Origin: Anastatus disparis
Lineage: Eukaryota; Arthropoda; Insecta; Hymenoptera; Eupelmidae
DNA length: 64,000 bases
Assembly (NCBI GenBank): GCA_017163975.1
Contig: JAFFSR010000245.1
Coordinates: forward strand, 3,363,001-3,427,000
Direction: 5' to 3'
Positions 36,501-46,393 of this stretch are shown here, in pieces. Position numbers and translations under genes: made by a program. Numbering within the stretch: position 1 is the first letter of the stretch; each line of letters opens with the position of its first letter. A model generated the notes under the pieces. That model ran no database searches. It worked only from the letters and a program-made list of their open reading frames with translations, and was not told where the DNA came from.

Positions 36501-36621
36501 GGCAATCGAACTAAGTGCGAATGAGGAGCGGGGAGTCAGGCTTACACCTCACCATAACCTAGAGGCAGTAGCCGGTCCCATAGATTCGGGTGCGGAGGGT
36601 GACGACGAGGACTCGTCCTAA
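33508..36621 (+). CDS. R1-like ORF2 polyprotein (APE endonuclease, RT, CCHC), intact
   Basis: 1037 aa from ATG 33508, which overlaps the ORF1 stop as TAATG; an upstream in-frame Met at 33463 is less likely because of this coupling. Endonuclease: N11 in QANLHR, E38 in LLISEQY, D123/N125 in GDFNAK, D173 in IPDV, and S197-D198-H199. RT: NKAPGPDGIPSEV, RPLCMLDEAGKLYERLL, QYGFRKKRST, FLVMLDTKNAFNSA, GVAQGSIFGP and Y652-A-D-D655 with both catalytic Asp. C-terminal zinc motif CIFCFADRDDAYHTFFVC at 928-945. The protein nicks the target and primes reverse transcription there. No defect is visible, so it is potentially functional and could act in trans for its neighbours. Confidence 0.95.
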   Translation: MMGRVTVLQANLHRSDLANSFLTQIKFETKADVLLISEQYTNWTVKTWFRDKLGTAAIYVDPKTIREDANGAEEGFVWVKSRNVTYVSCYFTPNSTADTFRRRLDLLEDSVRRMEGDVVVAGDFNAKALEWGMPLQDSRGGYIMEMADRLGLTVLNTGSTPTFRRGASNTIPDVSFASENLSRKVSDWKVLETYNGSDHQYITFQIHDGSQSSRRNVARPVRWNVAKLDSEKLVQVLQQGSDYLPDATTATGNADAAEVLVKETMSLIHRACDASMPRKGSRHHKRPAYWWNDEIARTRSEALSLRRSSQRARKKNSPAADLLSAQYRDVHKKLRKKINRSKAQCWKDLSEDVNREVWGLAYKIVTKKLNAAPTLPFEEETMANIVNHLFPTHPPLEEQENTGEPEEIPLFTSGELQIAARTMKNNKAPGPDGIPSEVLKCIAVKAPSLLLNMYNACLQTGVFSTPWKIARLVLINKGKGGDPRHPSSHRPLCMLDEAGKLYERLLKPRLQGAVQAAGDLADNQYGFRKKRSTVNAVEEVVKVAKEGWTGNHHSRLIAFLVMLDTKNAFNSAKWPDLLAALKEFNVPEYLMRVIRDYLRNRILRYETEEGWREKDLSAGVAQGSIFGPDFWNILFDALLRLAMPDGVKMFAYADDVALVISAKNVNIAQHILNTAMGRISEWMVKHGLEIAMAKTEIVPLTWKHINIEFPMTVGTNVVQTRSEVTYLGIKLDAKLTFLTHLKHVADKAIKKTLQLSRLMANTSGPKSSKRRLLMTVTTSILLYGSEIWANQMRKETHRSVLSSVQRRGALRVTSAYRTVSGPAVLVIAGIIPIELQAMERKRTYERKKTEDGTAIVQKEERQVTMETWQKTWNQMVKGRWTHVLIRELAPWVDRRYGEVNYYLTQFLSNHGYFCAYLSKMGKTQSPGCIFCFADRDDAYHTFFVCHQWNEERRQVERIFEALTPDNIISEMLSAKEKWDAMALFVESVLRKKKPFLDRAIELSANEERGVRLTPHHNLEAVAGPIDSGAEGDDEDSS

Positions 36622-36820
36622 GGACGAGAACGAATCGTGCACCCAGGAAATGTTTGAGATAGCAGCAAAAGCGCCAGCTTTAGCTGTGGTATGAATGAGT
36701 GTCGTTGTAAATAAGCGCGAGATTGAATGTTAGTATGAGTCAGACGCGGTAGAGAGGATAGCCCCACAAGAGGCATAAGATCCATCTTAGAACAGGAGAA
36801 TCAAGACTGAAGAGAAAATT

Positions 36821-36909
36821 ATGGACTGATTTTGCTCCTTTACAGAGCCAGTCCATACCATACCATATATATGCGATCGATTTATGCTCCCCTTTACAGA
36901 GCCGATCGC
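36821..36909 (+). other. twin 3'-UTR hairpins, R1-like copy 2
   Basis: Same pair as in copy 1: hairpins at 36821-36856 and 36873-36909 with unrelated outer stems and a shared GCTC-(CC)CTTTACA-GAGC apex. Confidence 0.8.
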
Positions 36910-37308
36910 CAGGCAGAAGATAGCCTTTTAAATCATGTTGCTTATTAGGCATAGATCTATATTATTGGAAATCTGTATATTTACAGAAGAAGTCAGAAGG
37001 AAAAGGTCCAAAAGACTTGAAACGCGGTGCCACCCTGAAGTAATGTGATAAACAGTTTCCGGGGTGGAACAAACGCCGTGAGTGATGATTGGAGAATCTC
37101 TTGCACGTCCAGTGACTGCATTTTTTTGCTATCATTAGACAGGCATGAGGATCGCGTAATTTTAGAGGTTTGCTAGTTTATCTAGAACCCCTCTCAACCG
37201 TCTGTACTCTGTTCCCGGATATATCCGAGACCAGCGAACTGACGGCAGTCTGACAGCAGATTTTATTCGTTCAACCAATAGAAAAAAAAAAAAAAAAAAA
37301 AAAAAAAA

Positions 37309-37380
<72 letters not shown>
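37309..37380. repeat. (ATT)n between copies 2 and 3
   Basis: About 24 ATT units, ending ATTATTATA at the 5' end of copy 3. Confidence 0.97.
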
Positions 37381-37381
<1 letters not shown>

Positions 37382-38263
37382 CCTGGTCACGGCACCATTT
37401 TCCTCCGCATGTTGCTGACCTTGTAAGTGTCCACCTACCATGTGGTGGCGGGGCGGAGGCTTAAGCACGATCCACATATCGCTAGCAATCCTCAGTGATG
37501 GCTAAGGATATCTGGATGACCGCGTAGGCACTTCCGCTTCACGGAGCTGCTAATATGTTAAAATTTTGTGTCCGTATGTACGTGTACTAAGAAGCAACAC
37601 AGTATGAGTGGATGTATGAATGAGCTGCGGCTGTCGACCAATGGATATTCCCGTCAGACTACAGGGGTTGTACGTTGATAGTGACTTGCTGACCTCTGTT
37701 TAGTAATAAGGGTAAACGTTAGTCCCCTCTCCGGCGAAAGTCGTGACGGGCAAAGGTCCCGTGAAACCACATGTTGGTTAGGAGCTGTTACGTACTTCTA
37801 CTAACGTAACCAGAGCCAATGATGGGGTTGAAGTTGGTTCGTACAGGCGCAGGTGTGAAGGATTACCTGGTCAGTATTTCCTTATACCGAGTCCGCGCAG
37901 GAGAACTGCGGAACGTCTAGCCTGAAGTTTAGGGCCAGGCGCGGCACGGACCAGACGTTGCCCACTCAATAGGGATGACGTAAAACCTTTAGCATCAACA
38001 TGGCGCGGGCCTAACCCGTAACATCTTTCTTAGAATCACTTGGTGTCGCTAGGGTTGACCATCTGAAAACCGCTTCTCGGCTGCGGCACCTATAAATAGG
38101 GCTCCTCACAGGCGGGGATAGTGGCTCCAATGCGTCTGGAGCTCCCATGATGGGCGAACCGTCTTAAACCAAAGTATCGTTTTCATATGTCAAACTTAAC
38201 AAAAAACCAAAACAAAGCAAAACAGAAGCAGCTAGAAATAGCCAAACAAAAAATGAAGGCCAG

Positions 38264-39589
38264 ATGACGCAGGCTGATCCCCCACCGAAGTTAGGGGTAG
38301 AGATCGCCTGCTTGACAGTCGAGGAGAGGTCTCAGAGGATGAATGAGATCTTTATGCTGATGAAGCGAGCCTGCAAGTCGATGCCCGGCATCTCCCTGGA
38401 TGTCAAGGACAACCTTCCAGAGCTCATCGAGCACGTGGATGCTATGAAGATGGAGTTTTCCCGCTTGCTCGAAGCAAGAACGGTCACTGAACAGATGGAA
38501 GTGACCGAAACGCCTCAGGCAAGCGCCGCAGCTAAGCGACCCAGAGAAGAAGACTCGCTCGATTCAGGAAATAATTCTGAACCGCGAGCTCTTTTTAAGA
38601 AGGGCCGAGCTGAGGGAGAAGAGAACGAGTCCTTTAAGACCGTCCAGAGTCGTAAGGATGTTAGGGCTGCGAAAAAACAGGAAAAGCAGCAGCAGAAACA
38701 ACAATCACAGCAGCAGCAGCAACGAACGCAACAACAGCAGCAGCGATTGCAGCAGCCCTACATCAAACCACCGGCGGCCAGAACATCGGCCATTACCGAG
38801 CAGCCTGCACAACAGCTGCCAAAGAAGAAGAAAAAAAGGAAGAGGAAGACAAAGAAAAGATCGACCGCCGTCCTTATTAAACTAGGAGAAGGAAAGTCAT
38901 ACAGTGACATTCTCAGCAGTATCCGCCAGGATATTATTGATCAGAGCCCAACGACCAACATCAAAGGGATTAGGAAAACCAGGGCTGGTGATGTCCTAAT
39001 TAAGTTGGGCTCCACTAAAGGACTAGAGACTTTTAGCGATTTCCTGAAAAGGACAGTCGGTGAATCGGGCAGCGTAAAGGAAATGTGCCCTAAGGAAGCG
39101 GTTGAAATTAGAGACATCGACTGCCTAGCCACAGTAGATGAAGTAAGGAAGGCTGTTGAAGCTATCTTTACTGAATCCAACAATGAAATAGGGGAGTTTA
39201 GTGTCTCGCTAACCAACCCCAACAGCAGAGCGCTTCGCTTGGCCATTGTAGAGATGGGACAAGACCAAGCAGCGTTTTTGCTCGCAAAAACGAAAATAAA
39301 GATCGGCTACACCAGCTGCCGTATCAGAAGTTGGCAAAGAGTTCAGCGCTGTTTTAGGTGCCTGAACTACGGTCATCAGGCACGTGACTGCCGAGGACCT
39401 GACCGTAGCAAGATGTGCTACAAGTGTGGCAAAGACGGCCATAAGGGATCGGCCTGCAAGGCTACTGATACTCAGTGCATACTATGTACTGAGCGCGAAG
39501 TAGACCCAGCAGAGCGGAAACACATCCCCGGGTCAGGTCAGTGCAAAGTCTTTCGCGAGACACTAAACCGATTTAAACAAAAACGCTAA
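38264..39589 (+). CDS. R1-like ORF1 (gag-like RNA-binding protein), copy 3, intact
   Basis: 441 aa. Order: N-terminal segment with VEERSQRMNEIF; charged region; glutamine-rich linker (residues ~143-168, runs of QQQQQ); basic tract KKKKKRKRKTKKR (~190-202); conserved ORF1 core with KSYSDIL and IRKTRAGDVLIKLGSTKG; zinc knuckles CFRCLNYGHQARDC and CYKCGKDGHKGSAC; then a third cluster CILC...H...C. The stop TAA overlaps the ORF2 ATG by one base (TAATG at 39587-39591). ORF1 proteins of this clade bind element RNA and form the RNP. An in-frame Met further downstream (ATGAATGAGATC, 38339) is an alternative start. A 25-codon upstream frame (38188) may influence initiation. Confidence 0.92.
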   Translation: MTQADPPPKLGVEIACLTVEERSQRMNEIFMLMKRACKSMPGISLDVKDNLPELIEHVDAMKMEFSRLLEARTVTEQMEVTETPQASAAAKRPREEDSLDSGNNSEPRALFKKGRAEGEENESFKTVQSRKDVRAAKKQEKQQQKQQSQQQQQRTQQQQQRLQQPYIKPPAARTSAITEQPAQQLPKKKKKRKRKTKKRSTAVLIKLGEGKSYSDILSSIRQDIIDQSPTTNIKGIRKTRAGDVLIKLGSTKGLETFSDFLKRTVGESGSVKEMCPKEAVEIRDIDCLATVDEVRKAVEAIFTESNNEIGEFSVSLTNPNSRALRLAIVEMGQDQAAFLLAKTKIKIGYTSCRIRSWQRVQRCFRCLNYGHQARDCRGPDRSKMCYKCGKDGHKGSACKATDTQCILCTEREVDPAERKHIPGSGQCKVFRETLNRFKQKR

Positions 39590-42500
39590 TGATGGGCCGT
39601 ATAACGGTCCTTCAAGCCAACTTGCACAGAAGCGACCTAGCCAACAGCCTTTTGACTCAAATCAAATTCGAGACAAAGGCTGATGTGCTCTTGATAAGCG
39701 AGCAGTACACAAACTGGACCGTTAAGACCTGGTTTAGAGACAAGCTTGGCACTGCTGCGATTTACGTAGACCCGAAGACCATCAGAGAAGACGCAAATGG
39801 AGCTGAAGAAGGCTTCGTATGGGTTAAAAGCAGAAACGTTACATACGTGAGCTGTTATTTTACACCAAACTCAACAGCAGACACGTTTAGGCGCCGTCTG
39901 GATCTGCTGGAAGACTCTGTCCGAAGAATGGAAGGTGACGTCGTCGTCGCAGGAGACTTTAACGCGAAAGCGTTAGAGTGGGGAATGCCACTGCAGGACA
40001 GCAGAGGAGGATACATCATGGAGATGGCAGACAGACTCGGCCTAACAGTGCTAAACACCGGAAGCACTCCAACATTCAGACGAGGAGCTAGCGGTACGAT
40101 TCCTGACGTATCCTTCGCATCAGAAAATCTTTCACGTAAAGTGTCAGATTGGAAGGTGCTAGAGACATACAATGGAAGTGACCACCAGTACATCACATTT
40201 CAAATCCATGATGGATCCCAATCATCGAGGCGAAATGTCGCTAGACCAGTCAGATGGAACGTTGCCAAGCTGGACTCTGAGAAACTTGTCCAAGTACTGC
40301 AGCAAGGATCAGACTATCTACCGGACGCGACAACTGCCACCGGAAACGCCGACGCTGCAGAGGTTCTCGTAAAAGAGACGATGAGTCTCATTCACAGAGC
40401 CTGTGATGCATCTATGCCGCGCAAGGGATCGCGACATCATAAGCGTCCAGCGTATTGGTGGAATGACGAAATCGCTAGAACGAGGTCAGAAGCTCTTAGT
40501 CTCAGAAGATCATCACAGAGAGCAAGAAAGAAGAACTCACCAGCAGCAGATCTTTTGTCTGCGCAATACAGAGACGTGCATAAAAAGCTTCGTAAGAAGA
40601 TCAATCGAAGCAAAGCACAATGCTGGAAAGACCTGAGCGAAGACGTCAACAGAGAGGTGTGGGGCTTGGCCTACAAGATCGTGACCAAGAAGCTTAACGC
40701 CGCCCCCACGTTGCCATTCGAAGAAGAGACCATGGCGAACATCGTAAACCACTTGTTCCCTACGCATCCACCACTCGAAGAACAGGAGAATACAGGAGAA
40801 CCAGAAGAGATCCCGCTCTTTACAAGCGGAGAGCTACAGATAGCTGCAAGAACGATGAAGAACAATAAGGCACCTGGGCCTGACGGAATACCATCCGAGG
40901 TCCTTAAATGCATAGCGGTAAAAGCGCCATCTCTCTTGTTGAACATGTACAACGCGTGCCTCCAGACGGGTGTGTTTAGCACTCCCTGGAAGATTGCGCG
41001 TCTTGTGCTGATCAACAAAGGAAAGGGAGGTGATCCCCGGCATCCATCGTCCCACAGGCCACTCTGCATGTTGGACGAAGCAGGGAAGCTATACGAGAGG
41101 CTGCTTAAACCGCGATTACAAGGAGCTGTACAGGCGGCTGGCGATCTCGCTGACAACCAGTACGGCTTCAGGAAAAAGCGGTCTATCGTAAATGCAGTAG
41201 AAGAAGTAGTAAAGGTAGCAAAAGAAGGATGGACTGGGAACCATCATTCCCGTCTTATTGCGTTTCTAGTCATGCTGGATACGAAAAACGCTTTCAACTC
41301 AGCAAAATGGCCTGACCTCCTTGCTGCGTTGAAAGAGTTTAATGTACCAGAATACCTTATGCGAGTGATACGAGACTATCTGAGAAACCGTATCCTCCGC
41401 TATGAAACAGAAGAAGGCTGGCGTGAAAAAGACCTTAGCGCAGGCGTGGCACAGGGCTCGATCTTCGGCCCAGACTTCTGGAACATCCTGTTCGATGCAT
41501 TACTCAGACTTGCAATGCCGGATGGGGTGAAAATGTTTGCGTACGCTGATGATGTCGCTTTAGTCATCTCCGCGAAAAACGAAAACATTGCCCAGCACAT
41601 ACTAAACACGGCGATGAGAAGAATTTCCGAGTGGATGGTGAAGCATGGTCTCGAAATAGCGATGGCCAGAACAGAAATCGTGCCCTTAACTTGGAAACAC
41701 ATCAACATCGAGTTTCCCATGACAGTAGGCACAAACGTGGTGCAGACAAGAAGTGAGGTGACGTATCTCGGCATAAAGCTAGATGCAAAACTAACTTTTT
41801 GACGCACCTAAAACACGTCGCTAATAAAGCGATAAAGAAAACGTTGCAGTTAAGTCGTCTTATGGCCAATACCAGCGGCCCGAAATCAAGCAAACGACGA
41901 CTTTTAATGACAGTCACGACGTCCATCTTATTGTACGGCTCTGAAATATGGGCTAACCAAATGAGAAAAGAGACGCACCGAAGCGTACTATCTTCTGTTC
42001 AAAGGAGAGGGGCTCTTAGAGTCACCAGCGCCTATCGCACTGTCTCGGGACCCGCGGTGCTAGTCATCGCAGGAATCATCCCGATCGAATTACAGGCGAT
42101 GGAACGCAAGCGAACCTACGAAGGGAAGAAAACAGAAGATGGAACTGCAATCGTTCAGAAAGAAGAAAGACAGGTGACCATGGAAACCTGGCAAAAAACA
42201 TGGAATCAGATGGTGAAAGGCCGATGGACACACGTGCTCATTAGGGAGCTGGCTCCATGGGTCGATAGAAGATACGGGGAGGTCAACTATTACCTCACCC
42301 AGTTCCTTAGTAACCACGGGTATTTCTGCGCTTATCTCAGTAAAATGGGAAAGACCCAGAGCCCGGGCTGCATCTTCTGTTTCGCGGATCGCGACGATGC
42401 GTATCATACGTTTTTCGTCTGCCATCAGTGGAACGAAGAAAGACGCCAGGTTGGGAGGATATTCGAAGCGTTAACGCCAGATAACATTATCAGTGAAATG

Positions 42501-42701
42501 TTGTCGGCCAAAGAAAAGTGGGACGCTATGGCACTATTTGTCGAAAGCGTCCTAAGAAAGAAGAAACCGTTCTTAGATAGGGCAATCGAACTAAGTGCGA
42601 ATGAGGAGCGGGGAGTCAGGCTTATACCTCACCATAACCTAGAGGCAGTAGCCGGTCCCATAGATTCGGGTGCGGAGGGTGACGACGAGGACTCGTCTTA
42701 A
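39589..42701 (+). pseudogene. R1-like ORF2, copy 3, broken by one missing T
   Basis: Same architecture as the intact copy 2 protein: endonuclease with QANLHR, SEQY, GDFNAK and GSDHQ; RT with YADD; C-terminal CCHC. A run of six T in copies 1 and 2 is five T here (41796-41800), which makes TGA at 41800-41802 and ends the first frame after 737 codons. The rest continues in the next frame from about 41799 to 42701 with the zinc motif intact. Everything else is open, so this is a single recent lesion, or a homopolymer sequencing error. Confidence 0.93.
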
Positions 42702-42900
42702 GGACGAGAACGAATCGTGCACCCAGGAAATGTTTGAGATAGCAGCAAAAGCGCAAGCTTTAGCTGTGGTATGAATGAGTGTCGTTGTAAATAAGCGCGA
42801 GATTGAATGTTAGTATGAGTCAGACGCGGTAGAGAGGATAGCCCCACAAGAGGCATAAGATCCATCTTAGAACAGGAGAATCAAGACTGAAGAGAAAATT

Positions 42901-42989
42901 ATGGACTGATTTTGCTCCTTTACAGAGCCAGTCCATACCATACCATATATATGCGATCGATTTATGCTCCCCTTTACAGAGCCGATCGC
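42901..42989 (+). other. twin 3'-UTR hairpins, R1-like copy 3
   Basis: Hairpins at 42901-42936 and 42953-42989, identical in design to those in copies 1 and 2. Confidence 0.8.
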
Positions 42990-43381
42990 CAGGCAGAAGA
43001 TAGCCTTTTAAATCATGTTGCTTATTAGGCATAGATCTATATTATTGGAAATCTGTATATTTACAGAAGAAGTCAGAAGGAAAAGGTCCAAAAGACTTAG
43101 AACGCGGTGCCACCCTGAAGTAATGTGATAAACAGTTTCCGGGGTGGAACAAACGCCGTGAGTGATGATTGGAGAATCTCTTGCACGTCCAGTGACTGCA
43201 TTTTTTTGCTATCATTAGACAGGCATGAGGATCGCGTAATTTTAGAGGTTTGCTAGTTTATCTAGAACCCCTCTCAACCGTCTGTACTCTGTTCCCGGAT
43301 ATGTCCGAGCCCAGCGAACTGACGGCGGTCTGACAGCAGATTTTATTCGTTCAACCAATGGAAAAAAAAAAAAAAAAAAAA

Positions 43382-43382
<1 letters not shown>

Positions 43383-43422
<40 letters not shown>
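43383..43422. repeat. (ATT)n between copy 3 and the ORF1-only element
   Basis: About 13 ATT units between the poly(A) of copy 3 and the start of the next element (AGAGAGGGAGTTGG). Confidence 0.97.
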
Positions 43423-43423
<1 letters not shown>

Positions 43424-43697
43424 GAGAGGGAGTTGGCTTGAGGAGGCCCCTTAAGCAAGTGTTGTCTTTCAGGTTCCGGGCATTGCCCAACCGCTCCTGG
43501 GCGTCATCGTCGCATCAATGCTCTTTGCAGCAATGCTATAACGATGACGGCAAATAGGCAGTAATGACTCGAGGAGAAATAACCTCGCAAAAAAACCAGG
43601 GACTATCTGACCCGGATGGTAGAAACCCTGTAAGGGTCCCGCTTTGGGTTACAAGATAGGGGTGGTTCCCTGAATAAATTAACTATTTTTATGGAAG

Positions 43698-45265
43698 ATG
43701 TGTGACGATAAAACAGGATTACCCCAGGTGAGTACCCCTTTACAGGGAAATCTCATCTCCGCTTCCGATCAGGTGCAAGCCCTGGTGGGCGGAGCTGGCT
43801 CCATGGATTCTGGGGGGAGCTATTCTTACGCTGACCATATAGTCGCTGGACTGGGTAACCAGGCTTCGACGGCAATTATAACGACGGAAATGCTAGAGGA
43901 GACAACCTCGCATAAAAAACAAGAAATGTCTACGCTGCAGGTACCGAGGGTACGGAGCTGCAGTCAGAGCAGTGCTGTTAGCTCTCGAAGTGCCAAAAGC
44001 GCCTTTAGTGATGCGTCAGGCTTCGAGCACAACGCACTTCAAGAGGACATGGACGCACTCTTGGAAGCTACAAGGGATCAAGAGTCTTGGATAGAGGAAA
44101 TGAGAAAGGAAGTTAAAGGGATGCAGGAAGTTCTGAAAAAGAACACAAACCTCAAGATCCAAACCGCGGTCGAAAGGTTGCAAGTTCATTTGAAGCAAGC
44201 TACTGATCAGCAGGAAGTTCTGGAAAGGAAAGTTAATATTATTAAGGATGGAGTTGACCAAGTTTTCAATCAACATAGGGTAAGGAAGACGGCGCGAAGA
44301 AGGATGCAAGGGGAACTCTTACGGGACACTGTTATCGCGAGCATGAACTCCAAAAGAGAGCGAGGCAGTGCAGGTAACAGCCCGGAGGATGTGCGGCAAA
44401 TTAAGAGAAAGAAGAAAAAGGTTACATCGTGTGCTGCGAGTGCGCAATCTCTCCCGCAGATTGCGCCTTCTCGCCATTCACGTCCCCAAGTTCAGAAGAC
44501 AAACTCCAGGAAGACAGAAACGGTGGTCGTAAAGGCAACCCAAGGGGCCTCATATGCAGACATCCTTGAAAGCTCCGCAAGGATGTCAAGCCGCAGGAAA
44601 GCAGCACGGAGGTCCTAAGTGTCAGGTCGACAACCAAGGGAAACCTTCTGATCCAGATCTCGAAAGAGTCGGATAGAATGGCCTTTGCTGACAAGGTCAA
44701 AGTTGCTGTAGAGGGCATAGGAATCGTTAGCATGGATGGGCGGAGAAGGACGATCGAGATTCGCGACCTTGATCAGATGGCAACGGAGGCAGAGGTACAG
44801 GAAGCGTTAGGTAGGATCCTGGGTTCTGAGCAAAGGGCTCGGAAGGTCATCATCCTTGGACCCAGTCGATTCGGATCTAAAATGGCAGTTGTTGTTCTTG
44901 ATGAGGCTGAGGCAACAGTTCTTTTGAATAAGGAGCGAATCCAAATCGGATTCGTTAACTGTAAGGTACAGAAAAGAACAATGGTGATAAGATGTCATCG
45001 ATGCCTAGGCTTCGGTCACAGGCAGGATCAGTGCGTTGGTCCAGACAGGTCCACGCACTGCTACAAGTGCGGAGACGCGGGCCACACAAGGGCGGCATGT
45101 CCTAACGATGCCTGCTGCTTTTTATGTCTACAGGATGGAAGTGAGAGCGAAGCTGCTAAGCACGTGGCCGGTAGCGGAGTATGCAAGGTCTTCAGGCGAG
45201 CGCTGGAAGAAGAAAAGAAAAGGAACATTGAAGCTAGAAAGAATGCTAATAGAAGAGACGCTTGA
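43698..45265 (+). pseudogene. ORF1 of the ORF1-only element, one frameshift
   Basis: Part 1 (43698-44618, MCDDKTGLPQ...) has a Ser-rich N-terminus, a probable coiled coil (residues ~115-200, with EEMRKEVKGMQEVLKK and VERLQVHLKQATDQQ), a basic segment KRKKKK, and the GASYADILES motif. A shift of one base near 44575-44581 moves the frame. The region before the next Met still reads as ORF1 (TTKGNLLIQISKESDRM). Part 2 (to 45265) holds the RNA-binding core and clusters CHRCLGFGHRQDQC, CYKCGDAGHTRAAC and a third CFLC...H...C. Apart from this single shift the ~520-codon frame is open, which suggests recent activity. Confidence 0.88.
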
Positions 45266-45323
45266 AAGAAGTTGATTGAAAGTCAAGAAATAGTTTTGAA
45301 ATGGACGGCGCTGTTGCGAATTG

Positions 45324-45384
45324 GTGACCCCACCCCGAAGTAATGCCGAGAAGGCCTAAGTGCCGGGGTGGAATAAAGGTCACG
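45324..45384 (+). other. conserved 3'-UTR stem, ORF1-only element
   Basis: The inner stem CCACCCCG (45330) pairs with CCGGGGTGG (45363-45371). The outer stem GTGACC pairs with GGTCAC after an AATAAA spacer. AAGTAATG inside the stem and the AAnAAA spacer match the R1-like copies, while the outer stem sequence is fully different (compensatory). A second perfect hairpin, CGATTGCA/TGCAATCG, lies near 45418-45440. Confidence 0.75.
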
Positions 45385-45687
45385 AGGTGGATGTTACTGG
45401 CCTTTTGCCCGCGTGACGATTGCATCTTCTTGCAATCGTACCGCGGTCAGAAGGACAGGGGGTTAGACGGTCCCCTGGGACTCTGATGCCCTGGATGTGG
45501 AATGGGAGGTCCATTCCACAGTCAAGGCTGACGTGCACTCAGGAACCCGTCACACCGGTGGCAGGATCCCCTCCTGCACGGCGATAACGCTTTGCGGAAT
45601 CGCACGGCGGGCGTGGATCCTGTCGCTGAAGGTCTGGTTTAGGCAGATTTCCCGTTTTTTTACCACCATAAAAAAAAAAAAAAAAAA

Positions 45688-45741
<54 letters not shown>
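45688..45741. repeat. (ATT)n after the ORF1-only element
   Basis: About 18 ATT units. Unique sequence (AGTTTGCTTAAAC) resumes at 45742 and marks the far edge of the locus. Confidence 0.97.
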
Positions 45742-45742
<1 letters not shown>

Positions 45743-46393
45743 GTTTGCTTAAACTTGTCAATAATCAAATCATTAATTATTCACGCGATTAAAGTTTATT
45801 ATCGAATTAATAAAATCTTGTAAAATCTTTACTAATCAATATTAAAATTCTAATATCATAACGAGAATAAATAGCGAGTTTCTTATCTATTTTAATATGA
45901 ATATAGTTTCAGGCTGAGTTCATAACAACACTCAACACTCAGCACTTAGTTCTCAACCCTAAGATCTTAAAGTTTCATTGTTCCATGTTCCCTATAAACG
46001 TAGATATGTGGGGACACGTACGTGCGTTCCCGTATTGCGCTTGCGCGAACCGGCTTCACAGCCGAAGAAGACGAAGCATCCATGTTGCGGAGTCAGTAGC
46101 GTTTGGACTCACAGTGAAAGAGGTTCAGCGCAGTCGCTTGCTGAATAAATAAGAATTAACATATATTTCTTTTGTTATAGTTTTTCTTCCTTTTCTACAC
46201 GCATTCCTGGTTTTGGGGCTAGGATTTATTATTACGATTGGAGTCGGATAATAACTATTATTACCATCTACACCAATATTTTATTTCCCATAGACACACG
46301 TGAAAACTGAGTCTGAGTGTTGAGTGTCGACTATGAATTCGAGCTTTCGAAAAGTCCGCTATGGTAATGGCGCTGTAATGCTAGTATTCATAT
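45742..46393. other. unassigned; possible decayed inverted-repeat element
   Basis: No gene seen. CATAACAACACTCAACACTCAG (~45921) is roughly inverted at ~46308-46335 (CTGAGTGTTGAGTGTCG), so an old element of about 430 bp may span 45912-46345. The GC-richer centre begins TGTGGGGACACG (~46006) and might be a small LTR or another insertion. I could not find its borders. Confidence 0.35.

Larger units (their letters stand above)
31266..37309 (+). mobile_element. R1-like (ATT)n-associated retrotransposon copy 2, near full length
   Basis: 5' UTR 31266-32186, ORF1 32187-33507 (broken), ORF2 33508-36621 (intact), 3' UTR to 37281, poly(A) 37282-37309, then (ATT)n. The 5' end CCTCCGCATGTTGCTGACC is about 21 bp shorter than that of copy 3. 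The 5' UTR contains a small hairpin (ATCCTTAGT/ACTAAGGAT near 31352) and a short upstream frame at 32056. Two-ORF layout, three ORF1 zinc knuckles in the family, a TAATG junction and the CCHC-ended ORF2 all place it in the R1 clade with SART/TRAS-type elements. Confidence 0.95.
37380..43382 (+). mobile_element. R1-like (ATT)n-associated retrotransposon copy 3, full length
   Basis: The 5' end is ATCCTGGTCACGGCACC before CCTCCGCATG, so it is the longest copy. 5' UTR to 38263, ORF1 38264-39589 intact, ORF2 39589-42701 with a single 1-nt deletion, 3' UTR, poly(A) 43362-43382, then (ATT)n. The 5' UTR and ORF1 differ noticeably from copy 2 while ORF2 and the 3' UTR are nearly identical, so divergence is uneven along the element. 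At several replacement sites copy 3 agrees with copy 1 against copy 2. Confidence 0.95.
43423..45688 (+). mobile_element. ORF1-only non-LTR element in the same (ATT)n locus
   Basis: A 2.27-kb element with its own 5' UTR (43423-43697), an ORF1 with three Cys/His clusters, a short 3' UTR (45266-45669) and poly(A) to 45688, followed by (ATT)n. No endonuclease or RT sequence is present between the ORF1 stop and the 3' UTR. It is not a deletion copy of the neighbours: ORF1 sequence and UTRs differ. It shares with them the target, the orientation, the three-knuckle ORF1 plan and a 3'-UTR stem. It is therefore probably mobilised in trans by the ORF2 of the R1-like family (compare HeT-A or HAL1-type ORF1-only elements). 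Confidence 0.85.
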
